A stretch of 16,140 nt of DNA from a bacterium. GTDB lineage: Bacteria > Bacteroidota > Ignavibacteria > Kapaibacteriales > UBA961. The position numbers were made by a program, and so were the translations under genes. Location of the stretch: the NCBI GenBank assembly GCA_022844575.1, contig JALHLL010000050.1:1-16140 (forward strand), in the 5' to 3' direction. The notes under the pieces are model-generated. The model was not told where the DNA came from, did not search any database, and was given only the letters and a program-made list of their open reading frames with translations. Of this stretch, positions 7,895 through 15,630 are shown in pieces. Numbering within the stretch: position 1 is the first letter of the stretch; every line of letters starts with the position of its first letter.

Positions 7895-8056
7895 CGGTGT
7901 TATCAATCGTTCCATTAATCGTATATCGTCGGTAATAATTTCCGCTTGCCCTTCCATATCTTGCCTGAATTCGAGCGATCTGCCGAATGATGTTGTAAGC
8001 CCTTTATCCATTACAATCGTTGCGGAATAAACATTATCACGCGAGGAAAGGGATAA
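7874..8056 (-). pseudogene. Displaced C-terminal segment of the HlyD-type adaptor
   Basis: Immediately after the adaptor's reading frame ends, another minus-strand frame is open for 60 codons with no start. It reads like the missing end of a Bacteroidota HlyD protein: SRDNVYSATIVMDKGL, then a GRSLEF turn, MEGQAEIITDDIRLMERL, and a stop at 7874-7876. In intact relatives this follows the KFDNYP motif after about 15-20 residues of beta-barrel, which are absent here. The join must lie within about 8041-8060. A deletion whose length is not a multiple of three explains both the missing residues and the frame change. A sequencing or assembly error is the alternative. Confidence 0.7.
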
Positions 8057-9105
8057 TTATCGAATTTAATAATTACTTTTTCGCCTTTTTTAACTTTACC
8101 GGAGCCATATTTCGGTAAGATCACTTTCCCCATAATTCCGGTTCTTTCCGGTACTATCGTAAATACTTCATCACCCTCGTTTACAATCTGATTTTCACTC
8201 CATATTCTGAAAAAAGATATTTTTCCGGTAATCGGGGAGCGTAGTATATATTTTTTCTCCCACGCTTCTATTGCGCTTACAACGTTTTTATATGCTTCTT
8301 GTAGGCGTATAGCCGTTGCATGCAAACGTTCTTCTCTTTGCTGTTTCGTTTCCTGAATACTTTTTTGTGCATCGACAACGCGCATGGAATTGTTAACTAA
8401 ATTGGCATCAACAACATCCAAAGCATATTTTTTTTGTAGATATTGGCTTTCGGAAATTGATAATTCCGCTTCAGAAATATGCCCCTTTGTGCGTAATTGT
8501 TTATCGGTTTCCATTTTCTTTTGCGAAAGTTCCATATCGCGTTTAAGTACATCCCTTTGCTGCTTTAACTTTTGTTCAACCGTTTTTGAATATTCAATTT
8601 GTTTTTCGATGGAAGAAACATTGGCTGAAGCAAATTCGCTGGAGGAATAAAAACGATAATCCGATAAGGCAAGTAAAAACTGCGAATAGGAAACTTGAAG
8701 TTCACCTAAGGAGGAAAGTTCGGGAAATGAGGTTTGAGAAACTCCTTCGGGAGAGAGGAGAATATTTTGTACTTTTAATAATCGTTTTTTTATTTCTTCG
8801 ACTTTCTCCGGATTAGCTGTGGTTTCCAATAAAGCAACAGGTTGTCCCGCTTCAACCGAACTCGTATCCTTTACATATAATGCAATAATTCGTCCCGATG
8901 AACGGGCTATGATTTTTGCAGGGGGATTTAAGGATGTTAAAGTACAACGTGTAATAACAATATCGGGATAATGGATAAACCATGTGGAGCCGATAAGAAC
9001 AATCACAAAAATGAAAATTGATATAATACCCCAACGCATTGCCCAACGAGGCATTTGCGTCAAAATATCCTCAAATTCCTCACTATAATGATTTGATTCC
9101 GGCAT
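8011..9105 (-). CDS. HlyD-family membrane fusion (adaptor) protein, C-terminus disrupted
   Basis: Periplasmic adaptor of a type I-like exporter that links the inner-membrane ABC transporter to an outer-membrane channel. Residues 25-44 form the single membrane helix. Lipoyl-type half-motifs lie at about 60-97 (ARSSGRIIALYVKD) and 286-315 (ILRSPITGKISF). Between them is a long coiled coil (about 100-280) rich in Lys, Glu and Gln. The beta-barrel begins near 322 and stops soon after KFDNYPF (347-353). The last 11 residues, PRVIMFIPQRL, look like out-of-frame sequence. Relatives are typically about 420 residues, so this 364-residue product lacks the barrel end. The start codon overlaps the stop of the upstream ABC gene (TAATG), implying coupled translation. 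The protein may be non-functional. Confidence 0.88.
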   Translation of the reverse strand: MPESNHYSEEFEDILTQMPRWAMRWGIISIFIFVIVLIGSTWFIHYPDIVITRCTLTSLNPPAKIIARSSGRIIALYVKDTSSVEAGQPVALLETTANPEKVEEIKKRLLKVQNILLSPEGVSQTSFPELSSLGELQVSYSQFLLALSDYRFYSSSEFASANVSSIEKQIEYSKTVEQKLKQQRDVLKRDMELSQKKMETDKQLRTKGHISEAELSISESQYLQKKYALDVVDANLVNNSMRVVDAQKSIQETKQQREERLHATAIRLQEAYKNVVSAIEAWEKKYILRSPITGKISFFRIWSENQIVNEGDEVFTIVPERTGIMGKVILPKYGSGKVKKGEKVIIKFDNYPFPRVIMFIPQRL

Positions 9106-11294
9106 TATGCACCCAATTCCAATTGATTTTTTACAAGGTTAAAATAAGCACCTTTTTGTGCTACTAATGTATCATGATTTCCTTGCTCGATAACTTGCCC
9201 ATTGTGGAGTACGATAATGGAATCGGCATGTTTTACGGTGCTTAAACGATGAGCTATGATAAGCACCGTTTTCCCCGAATAATATTTTTCCAAATGCTCA
9301 ACAATGGATTTTTCATTTTGTGCATCCAATGCACTTGTCGCTTCATCGAAAAATAAATAATGGGGATTTTTATAGATGGCTCTTGCAATAAGTATTCGTT
9401 GTTTTTGCCCCGCGCTTAATCCCAAACCGTCCTGACCTATTTTTGTTGAATATCCTAAGGGCAATGTCGAAATAAATTCCTTCATATTCGCAATTTCCAC
9501 CGCTTGTTCCAATTGTTTTCTATCAAGCTTTTCCTCACCGGGTGCTATGTTTCTTGCTATCGTATCCGAAAAAATAAAACCATCTTGTAATACTACGCCA
9601 GTTGCTTCTCGCCACGAATGATGTGATATTGCTGATAAATCGGTTTCGCCTATGCTTATATTTCCGCTATCGGGCGAGTAGAATTTTAACAGTAATTTTA
9701 ACAATGTGGTTTTTCCACTACCGCTTGTCCCAACCAAAGCAGTTACCTTGCCTTCGGGTATATCAAAACCGATATTGTTCAGTACGGCAGGAGAATTATT
9801 GCCGTCATAATGAAATGATAGGTTGCGAATATGAATGGATTTATCCTGCGGAACGGCATTATAATCAATTAAATTTTCAGGTTCTTCATTGTTGGCGGAA
9901 TGAATTTCCGCCATTCTTTCAAGGCTTAATTTTGCATCCTGCGAAAGTAAAACAAATCCTAATAATTGCTCCACGGGGCTGTTTAATATGCCGAGTATAT
10001 AAGAAACGGATAAGAGCATACCTATGGTCATTGAGCCGTTTAATACTTCGGTAGCAGCCAAAAATGTTATGATGATATTTTTTAACTCATTGATAAAAAG
10101 CATACCTGCCTGTTGTTTTTGGGCAAGTGATAATGCCTTTACATTAAGATGGAACATTTTTGCTTGAAGACGTTCCCATTCCCATCGTTTTTGTTTTTCG
10201 ATATTATGAAGTTTTATTTCTTGAATACCATTAATTACTTGTATCAATGCACTCTGATTTTCGCTTAATCGTTGAAAACGTCTGAAATCCAAATCAGCCC
10301 TTTTTTTCAGAAATAATAATAACCAACCGATTGCCAAAAGCGTACCTCCGGCAAATACGGCAAACATAAGGGGGCTGTAAACGAAGAAAACAATACCGAA
10401 AAGTGCAAGCGTAAATAATGAAAATATAATATTGAGCGTAGATGAAGTAAGGAATGTTTCGATTCTTTTGTGATCATTTATTCTCTGAAGAATATCGCCC
10501 GTTTTTTTTGTCTCGAAAAATCCGAGCGGCAATTGCATCATTTTTCGGAGAAAATCCGCAATAAGAGAAATATTTACTCGAGAACCGATATGAAGTAATA
10601 TCCAACTTCGCAAAAATTCGATAATTGTTCTGCTGAGAAATAATACTATTTGTGCTATTAAAACGATGGTGATAAACTGATTATTATGAGTATTGATACC
10701 TATATCCACTAAAGACTGCGTAAGAAGGGGAAGCAGTAAACCTATCGCACTTGCGATAAGCGCGCCTATGAGTAATTGTACCACAAATCGTTTATAAGGC
10801 GATATGTAGTTGATAAGAAATGAAAAACCACCCTTTGTATGCGAACTCTCATCAGCATTACGATAGAATGAAGGAGTGGGCTCTAACAACAATACAATGC
10901 CTTGTTTTTGCTCCGGTGCAAGCCACCCTTTCAAAAAATCAGTTACGGTATATTCAATAATCCCATGAGCCGGATCGGCTACGATAACCTTATTCCTTTT
11001 TACGGAGAGAACAATAATAAAATGCTTTTGTTCCCAAAATACGATAAGCGGTGTAGTGAGGGTTTTTAATGTTCCGAAATCCGATTTGGCGGCATGTGAA
11101 CGCAACCCTATACTTTCGGCTGCATCGCTCAAACCCAAAAGCGATACTCCCGAACGCGTAATATGCGACCGCTCGCGTAGTGTTTGCATGGAAAACGATT
11201 TGCCATAGTATTTGGCAATCATTCGCAAACATGCAGCACCGCAATCCTCGGCATCATGCTGTTTATAGAACGGAAATCGGTTAAAAAGCGACAT
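9105..11294 (-). CDS. Peptidase-containing ABC exporter (C39 protease-TMD-NBD)
   Basis: 729 residues, full length for the family that cleaves a leader peptide (usually after Gly-Gly) and exports the product. An N-terminal C39 peptidase covers 1-140 with Gln12, catalytic Cys18 in DCGAACL, His91 and Asp107 in DPAHG, so the protease looks competent. The six-helix transmembrane domain covers about 160-450. The nucleotide-binding domain has Walker A GTSGSGKTT at 522-530, Q-loop Gln570, signature LSAGQ at 626-630, Walker B LFFDE ending at 651, and the switch His682. It is the first gene of a two-gene unit with the HlyD adaptor (TAATG overlap). No precursor peptide or outer-membrane channel gene lies in the window, so the substrate is unknown. 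No Shine-Dalgarno precedes the ATG. Confidence 0.95.
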   Translation of the reverse strand: MSLFNRFPFYKQHDAEDCGAACLRMIAKYYGKSFSMQTLRERSHITRSGVSLLGLSDAAESIGLRSHAAKSDFGTLKTLTTPLIVFWEQKHFIIVLSVKRNKVIVADPAHGIIEYTVTDFLKGWLAPEQKQGIVLLLEPTPSFYRNADESSHTKGGFSFLINYISPYKRFVVQLLIGALIASAIGLLLPLLTQSLVDIGINTHNNQFITIVLIAQIVLFLSRTIIEFLRSWILLHIGSRVNISLIADFLRKMMQLPLGFFETKKTGDILQRINDHKRIETFLTSSTLNIIFSLFTLALFGIVFFVYSPLMFAVFAGGTLLAIGWLLLFLKKRADLDFRRFQRLSENQSALIQVINGIQEIKLHNIEKQKRWEWERLQAKMFHLNVKALSLAQKQQAGMLFINELKNIIITFLAATEVLNGSMTIGMLLSVSYILGILNSPVEQLLGFVLLSQDAKLSLERMAEIHSANNEEPENLIDYNAVPQDKSIHIRNLSFHYDGNNSPAVLNNIGFDIPEGKVTALVGTSGSGKTTLLKLLLKFYSPDSGNISIGETDLSAISHHSWREATGVVLQDGFIFSDTIARNIAPGEEKLDRKQLEQAVEIANMKEFISTLPLGYSTKIGQDGLGLSAGQKQRILIARAIYKNPHYLFFDEATSALDAQNEKSIVEHLEKYYSGKTVLIIAHRLSTVKHADSIIVLHNGQVIEQGNHDTLVAQKGAYFNLVKNQLELGA

Positions 11295-11321
11295 GCGCGT
11301 AGTAAAGATACCTGATGATTG

Positions 11322-11334
11322 TTAGTTTAACTAA
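11322..11334. promoter_or_regulatory. Odd-length palindrome upstream of the ABC exporter gene
   Basis: TTAGTTTAACTAA is a perfect inverted repeat (TTAGTT/AACTAA) around one central base, 28 bases upstream of the exporter start. Between it and the ATG the minus strand reads TATCTTTA, a near match to TAnnTTTG. The position suits an operator close to a promoter. The function is inferred only from symmetry and location. Confidence 0.3.
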
Positions 11335-11391
11335 AAACGTAAAAGGGCAAAATATGAGCCAAACTCACATATGGCTAAAGTTATACACAAA

Positions 11392-11424
11392 AAAAGCGAT
11401 CGGAGAACAACTCCGACCGCTTTT
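11392..11424 (-). terminator. Rho-independent terminator after the GAF protein gene
   Basis: AAAAGCGATCGGAG (11392-11405) pairs with CTCCGACCGCTTTT (11411-11424) in a 14-base stem with one A/C mismatch and a 5-base AACAA loop. On the minus strand it is followed by a run of seven T residues. It ends transcription from the GAF protein gene and isolates the exporter operon. The T-rich plus-strand end makes it potentially bidirectional. Confidence 0.9.
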
Positions 11425-11451
11425 CATTCTGTTATTATTATGGATGGCTTG

Positions 11452-13839
11452 CTAATCGAATACCGATACCGTATTTGTTCTTTGTAATGCCATTGTAAGC
11501 ACTTTTCCTGCATTGGCATGAAGTGCATCGGAGGTTTCTCTTGCTCTTGCTTGGGATACGCCTATACAAACAGTAACGGAGAAACGTTTGCCGAACACAT
11601 CCACTATGGAAATAGCAACTTCTTTTCTCATTTTTTCAGCCCATAAATGTGACTGTTGGGAAGTGCGTCCGATAAGAATGACCGCAACCGTACCCTCTTC
11701 CGATTCACCGATTACATCATAAGCATTTATATTGCGACGAAGAATTTCCACCACATGACATGTAAGATTCTCGATAATATCAGCCGGCATTTCGGTTATG
11801 ATATAATAATCGAGCTGTACCAAACAAAGTGAAAGCGGGGTGCTGAAATCACCTGCACGAACAATTTCCTCGCCCATTCTTTGGTGGAATGCCGTTTTGT
11901 TCAGAATGCCTTTTGTTCTATCCACCATGGCTGAATTATCGAACATCGCATTAAATCGTAATTGTTCAATCATTGTTCCCGCTTGCTCACCCAAAATCTC
12001 CAGAATGGAAATATCATGATGTGATATGAAGGAGTTACGAGCTTCAACGAATAATGTTCCATAACTGTGCGATAGCGATTTCAAAGCTATAGCAAGGAAA
12101 CTTCCTCCTTCGGCTGGCGGTTCCGCATCGGTAACACGTATCACATCGGGTGAAAGTGGTGCAAGCAATGTCGTTGATGCAGTTTGAATGGTTCGCCCGA
12201 TAACCGAGTGTTGCAAATCGACAGGTGTTCCCCTTAGAATAATGGTCTTTTCATCTAATGGTCTTAATTCATTTACAATCCATTCATCACATTGCTCATC
12301 GTATAAACATGTGCCTATCATGGTGGCATCTATCATATCGCCTGCTGCCTGAATAATACTCGTACATACGGCTGAAACTCCTGCTGTATCGGCATTGGCA
12401 AGCAAGTTTCTGAATTTACTTATTACCTCAAGTGCTCTATTTGCTTGAAGCAAATCATATTTACCTGTATAGCTCTGTACAAGACCGCTTATCAATTTGG
12501 TAAAATGACCGAAGAAACTTACCGTAATTGCATCATAAGCATCCGGCTCTTCCGAATCGGCACACAAAACACCGACAACAGTATCATGGAAATAAACGGG
12601 AACACCTATAAAGGACACCGTACTTGCAGGCGAGCTATAATAGGGGATAAGGTCTAATTCCGCCGACGATTTGATTTCCGTAAGGATTTCGGGTCTTCCG
12701 CCTTGAGCTACTTGGCTAAGCACATCACCGGAAAACTTAAATTTACGCTCATCGGAAACCTGTTCTTTAATATCGGAGATAAATGCTTCTAAAACAAGCT
12801 GTTGCTTATCGGCATTTACCCAAAAGAAAGCAGCCGTTCTTGCACTTGTTACCGAACGAATCACCATAAGAACACGATTAAGAAGAAAATCAAGTTCTTT
12901 TCTCGGCTCATTATGCGGCACAAGCGGCGTATCATCCGATAAATCCAATTTGTTGACATCTATAGTATGTCTGCGAGCGGTAATAGGTTTCTCAATCGGT
13001 TTTTCAACTTCCGTAACTTTTTCTTGAATAGCAGGAACGGGTACGGGAGTTGTTTGTATTATCGGTTCCGCATTGTTCTGATGCTCATTAATGTTCCTGA
13101 TAGTTTGTACGGTATCCGCAATATGAACTGTATCAGGTATATTTTCAATTGCTTGTATGTTTTCCTCTTCATCAGAGGCATCATTTTTCTTATCTGTAAC
13201 ATTATGCTGCGGTACAGGTTGGGTTACCATTTCTACCGCACGATGAGCCACTTGTTTTTGTTCTTCCGGTGAAGGTTTCTGTTTTGGTGGTGGTGGCGGC
13301 GGAACTTCACGTCTTTGCGTTGGTTTCGGCTCGGTTGATTTTGCTTTACCTACAATGCGAACATGCGAAATTTCATCACCGAATTGACGTACCGTACCGG
13401 TTCTGCGCGATTGAGTCGGCTCTTGCCTGGGTAATTCATCGGTAAACTTACTTGCTACTTTTTTACGTACTTCTTCTTCGGTGGAATAAGGATCATGTTC
13501 CTGTACATCATCATCATCATCGCCGAAAGTTTTTTTGAAGTCGCTGTCATCAAAAATAATTCTCTTGCTTCCATTACCGCTTTTTTCTACGGTACGTAAT
13601 GAAACATTGGCACTTACGGGTTTACGCGAATATTCTACCGTTTCGGAAAGGCGTTGAGATATCATCATGAAATGTCCGACACCTCCCAAAATAGATACGC
13701 ACACACCAATTAGGCGTATGGGTAATTCGGGAAGAAAAATAGCTATACATAATCCGCCGATAATTGCCAAAAGAGCGAAAACCTCTGTGGCGTTAGCCGG
13801 CGTGATTATTTTTTTCACGTCAACGCTACGATTCATCAT
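11452..13839 (-). CDS. Membrane-anchored GAF-GAF protein with degenerate GGDEF domain
   Basis: 795 residues from the first of two tandem ATGs at 13837-13839. The longest reading begins at a TTG four codons earlier. Two N-terminal membrane helices (about 17-36 and 41-59) are followed by about 250 low-complexity, probably disordered residues including an Asp run and a six-Pro run. Two GAF sensor domains follow (about 320-465 and 470-640). The last about 150 residues resemble a GGDEF domain with the ILNKTAFHQRM entry helix, but the catalytic loop reads IGESEEGTVAVIL where active enzymes have GG(D/E)EF, so cyclic-di-GMP synthesis is unlikely. It may bind a nucleotide or act as a signalling scaffold. 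It has its own Bacteroidota-type promoter and terminator, so it is probably monocistronic. The ligand is unknown. Confidence 0.82.
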   Translation of the reverse strand: MMNRSVDVKKIITPANATEVFALLAIIGGLCIAIFLPELPIRLIGVCVSILGGVGHFMMISQRLSETVEYSRKPVSANVSLRTVEKSGNGSKRIIFDDSDFKKTFGDDDDDVQEHDPYSTEEEVRKKVASKFTDELPRQEPTQSRRTGTVRQFGDEISHVRIVGKAKSTEPKPTQRREVPPPPPPKQKPSPEEQKQVAHRAVEMVTQPVPQHNVTDKKNDASDEEENIQAIENIPDTVHIADTVQTIRNINEHQNNAEPIIQTTPVPVPAIQEKVTEVEKPIEKPITARRHTIDVNKLDLSDDTPLVPHNEPRKELDFLLNRVLMVIRSVTSARTAAFFWVNADKQQLVLEAFISDIKEQVSDERKFKFSGDVLSQVAQGGRPEILTEIKSSAELDLIPYYSSPASTVSFIGVPVYFHDTVVGVLCADSEEPDAYDAITVSFFGHFTKLISGLVQSYTGKYDLLQANRALEVISKFRNLLANADTAGVSAVCTSIIQAAGDMIDATMIGTCLYDEQCDEWIVNELRPLDEKTIILRGTPVDLQHSVIGRTIQTASTTLLAPLSPDVIRVTDAEPPAEGGSFLAIALKSLSHSYGTLFVEARNSFISHHDISILEILGEQAGTMIEQLRFNAMFDNSAMVDRTKGILNKTAFHQRMGEEIVRAGDFSTPLSLCLVQLDYYIITEMPADIIENLTCHVVEILRRNINAYDVIGESEEGTVAVILIGRTSQQSHLWAEKMRKEVAISIVDVFGKRFSVTVCIGVSQARARETSDALHANAGKVLTMALQRTNTVSVFD

Positions 13840-13894
13840 TATATGTATCAAGGAAATTTGGGGTTTGAGGTCGCTGCTGCTATAACGACCATTA

Positions 13895-13926
13895 CAAATT
13901 TACAAATGAAAAGTAATCAACGCAAC
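13895..13926 (-). promoter_or_regulatory. Bacteroidota-type promoter of the GAF protein gene
   Basis: On the minus strand GTTG (13923-13926) is followed after 20 bases by TAAATTTG (13895-13902). This closely matches the Bacteroidota TTTG / TAnnTTTG promoter with its usual spacing. The predicted start of transcription would leave a leader of about 50 bases before the ATG. It is the best promoter match in the window. Confidence 0.6.
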
Positions 13927-14023
13927 TTCTTCATAAAAAAATATTTTATGTAAGTGGCACGCACCATTGATTCTGTGAATGTAATTCGCTTTGTTCTATA
14001 CAGAAAGGGCATTTTACGAAGAT

Positions 14024-14605
14024 TTAATTATTCCCTTTTTCATTAATACCTTTGCTTCGGATATTATTCTTTAGAATTTTATTGGGGTTCTCCTCAAGAA
14101 ATTGTTTCCACGATTTTGCTTTGTGTTTATTTTCACCCCTTTTTAAAGCATGGCACACCGCTACTGCTAAGGCATCGGTGGCATCATAAAATTCAGGTGT
14201 TTCTTCTATGGACAACATTTTCCTTACCATGTATCCGACTTGTTCTTTTGCGGCATTCCCGTTTCCCGTTACCGAACGTTTTACTTCCTTTGCAGAATAT
14301 TCCGTTACTGGCAATTCCTTAAGTGTTGCGGAAAGCATTGCCACCCCGCGTGCGTGGGCAAGTTTGGCAAGCGACTGCGCATTTTTTGCAAAGAAAATAG
14401 ATTCCAATGCCGCCTCATCGGGCAAAGTTCTTTCTATAACGCTTGTTAAGCGGTTAAAAATTATTTCAAGTCGGCGCGGTAGTTCGGGATGTTTTTTTTT
14501 TGCTTCCACAACGCCGTATTCAATCAGAACCATCTTTTTTTGGATAATCTCAATGACACCATAGCCACATACAATAGTACCCGGGTCAATACCTATAATT
14601 CTCAT
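14024..14605 (-). CDS. ruvC: Crossover junction endodeoxyribonuclease RuvC
   Basis: 193 residues. RuvC is the dimeric Holliday junction resolvase that cuts four-way junctions held by RuvAB. The four metal-binding acids are present: Asp7 in IGIDPGT, Glu68 in ALESIFF, and Asp141 and Asp144 in YDATDALAVAVCH. Conserved KNAQSLAKLAHARGV follows Glu68. The C-terminus is about 20 residues longer than in E. coli, and basic and Asn/Lys-rich. The start overlaps the dapF stop by ATGA (14602-14605), so the two genes are very likely cotranscribed and translationally coupled. No strong terminator follows. An AT-only hairpin (CATAAAA/TTTTATG, 13932-13950) is the only candidate. Confidence 0.96.
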   Translation of the reverse strand: MRIIGIDPGTIVCGYGVIEIIQKKMVLIEYGVVEAKKKHPELPRRLEIIFNRLTSVIERTLPDEAALESIFFAKNAQSLAKLAHARGVAMLSATLKELPVTEYSAKEVKRSVTGNGNAAKEQVGYMVRKMLSIEETPEFYDATDALAVAVCHALKRGENKHKAKSWKQFLEENPNKILKNNIRSKGINEKGNN

Positions 14606-15441
14606 AATTTCATATCAATCTCAAATGAATCGAGGAAGCGGGCATTACCCTCCAGACGAAGATTCTGTATCGTATTTGCTTCCGTAATAGTAAAACCTAC
14701 GGTCAATTCTTCGCCGGATGTAGGAATAAGTGTAATCGGCGAATCCCACTGTTTGGTAAGTGCAATATATAAAGCTGTGGAAATTGCTCCCGTACCGCAG
14801 GCACCTGTTTCCGCTTCCACACCACGCTCATATGTTCTCATACTAACCTTACGGTTTTTGGTATCAAGTCGGAAAATATTCACATTTACACCACGCGGTT
14901 CAAAAGTTTTATGATAGCGAATGGGTCGTGCAAACGGGATAATATCGAAATCAGCAAAATCTTCGGAATTTATTTCGGTGATAAAATGATCGCTGCCCAC
15001 ATTGATATACCCACCTTTAAGCGTTCTGTGCTCATCCTTCATTTCAATATCGGTATTGATAGATAATGGCGAGGGGAAGTCAACCGAGATAATACCGTTA
15101 CCCAAAACTCTTGCACTATATTTTGTATTTGCCATACTGAATGTACATCTGTCGGGATTATGAATCATGGAGGCATTATAGGCAAATAATACGGCACATC
15201 GTCCGCCATTACCGCACATTGCCCCATAAGTGCCGTCGGGATTAAAAAAGTCCGCATGAAAATCATATTCATCATCGCCGGCATTGATTGCTATAAATCC
15301 TTCGGTCGGTTTATCGGGATTTACATGGCAAATTTTCGAGGTGATATTTTGCAAGGTTTCCTTATCGAATTTGTAAACCCGATTGTCAATAACAGAGAAG
15401 ATATTCCCCGCACCGGACATTATATGTATCAATACTACCAT
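14602..15441 (-). CDS. dapF: Diaminopimelate epimerase
   Basis: 279 residues, the usual length. It converts LL- to meso-diaminopimelate in the cytoplasm, the precursor of lysine and of peptidoglycan cross-links. The two active-site cysteines are present: Cys76 in the motif CGNGGRC (76-82) and Cys215 in ETGACGTGA (211-219). YERGVEAE just before it holds the substrate-contacting Glu-Arg. Near the N-terminus the usual GNDF is GNIF (12-15): the substrate-binding Asn is kept but the Asp is Ile, an unusual change. The ATG at 15439-15441 gives MVVLIHIMSGAGN. No Shine-Dalgarno is obvious. A TAATTTTG box lies 30 bases upstream. The stop overlaps the ruvC start by ATGA. Confidence 0.95.
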   Translation of the reverse strand: MVVLIHIMSGAGNIFSVIDNRVYKFDKETLQNITSKICHVNPDKPTEGFIAINAGDDEYDFHADFFNPDGTYGAMCGNGGRCAVLFAYNASMIHNPDRCTFSMANTKYSARVLGNGIISVDFPSPLSINTDIEMKDEHRTLKGGYINVGSDHFITEINSEDFADFDIIPFARPIRYHKTFEPRGVNVNIFRLDTKNRKVSMRTYERGVEAETGACGTGAISTALYIALTKQWDSPITLIPTSGEELTVGFTITEANTIQNLRLEGNARFLDSFEIDMKL

Positions 15442-15470
15442 GAAGTTAAACTTTTGAAAAAACGAGAGTA

Positions 15471-15478
15471 CAAAATTA
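15471..15478 (-). promoter_or_regulatory. Candidate Bacteroidota -7 box for dapF-ruvC
   Basis: The minus strand reads TAATTTTG, an exact TAnnTTTG match, 30 bases before the dapF ATG and identical to the box upstream of the VWA membrane protein gene. No clear -33 element is seen. The position in the divergent gap between dapF and the second sigma gene fits a promoter. Confidence 0.4.
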
Positions 15479-15630
15479 CTCTATAATAAACGTATGTGCC
15501 TTGCTTTTGGTTTTGGATTTGTTTATATTCGCCTACCGTTACAACGGGGCTCACACGCAAATTGCCTCTATTCATTTAGGGGCGAATTAATTATTTATTT
15601 TACTATGTTTCCCCACAATTCGAATAGTAA

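Noticed and set aside
11371..11500. Small plus-strand frame starting ATGGCTAAAG that could have been the exporter's peptide substrate
   Set aside because: It runs straight through the strong terminator stem and into the antisense of the GAF gene. It has no leader with a double glycine and no ribosome site.
15545..15600. Imperfect inverted repeat AATTGCC...GGGGCGAATT between dapF and the second sigma gene
   Set aside because: The arms mismatch at several positions and there is no T tract after them, so it supports neither a terminator nor an operator.
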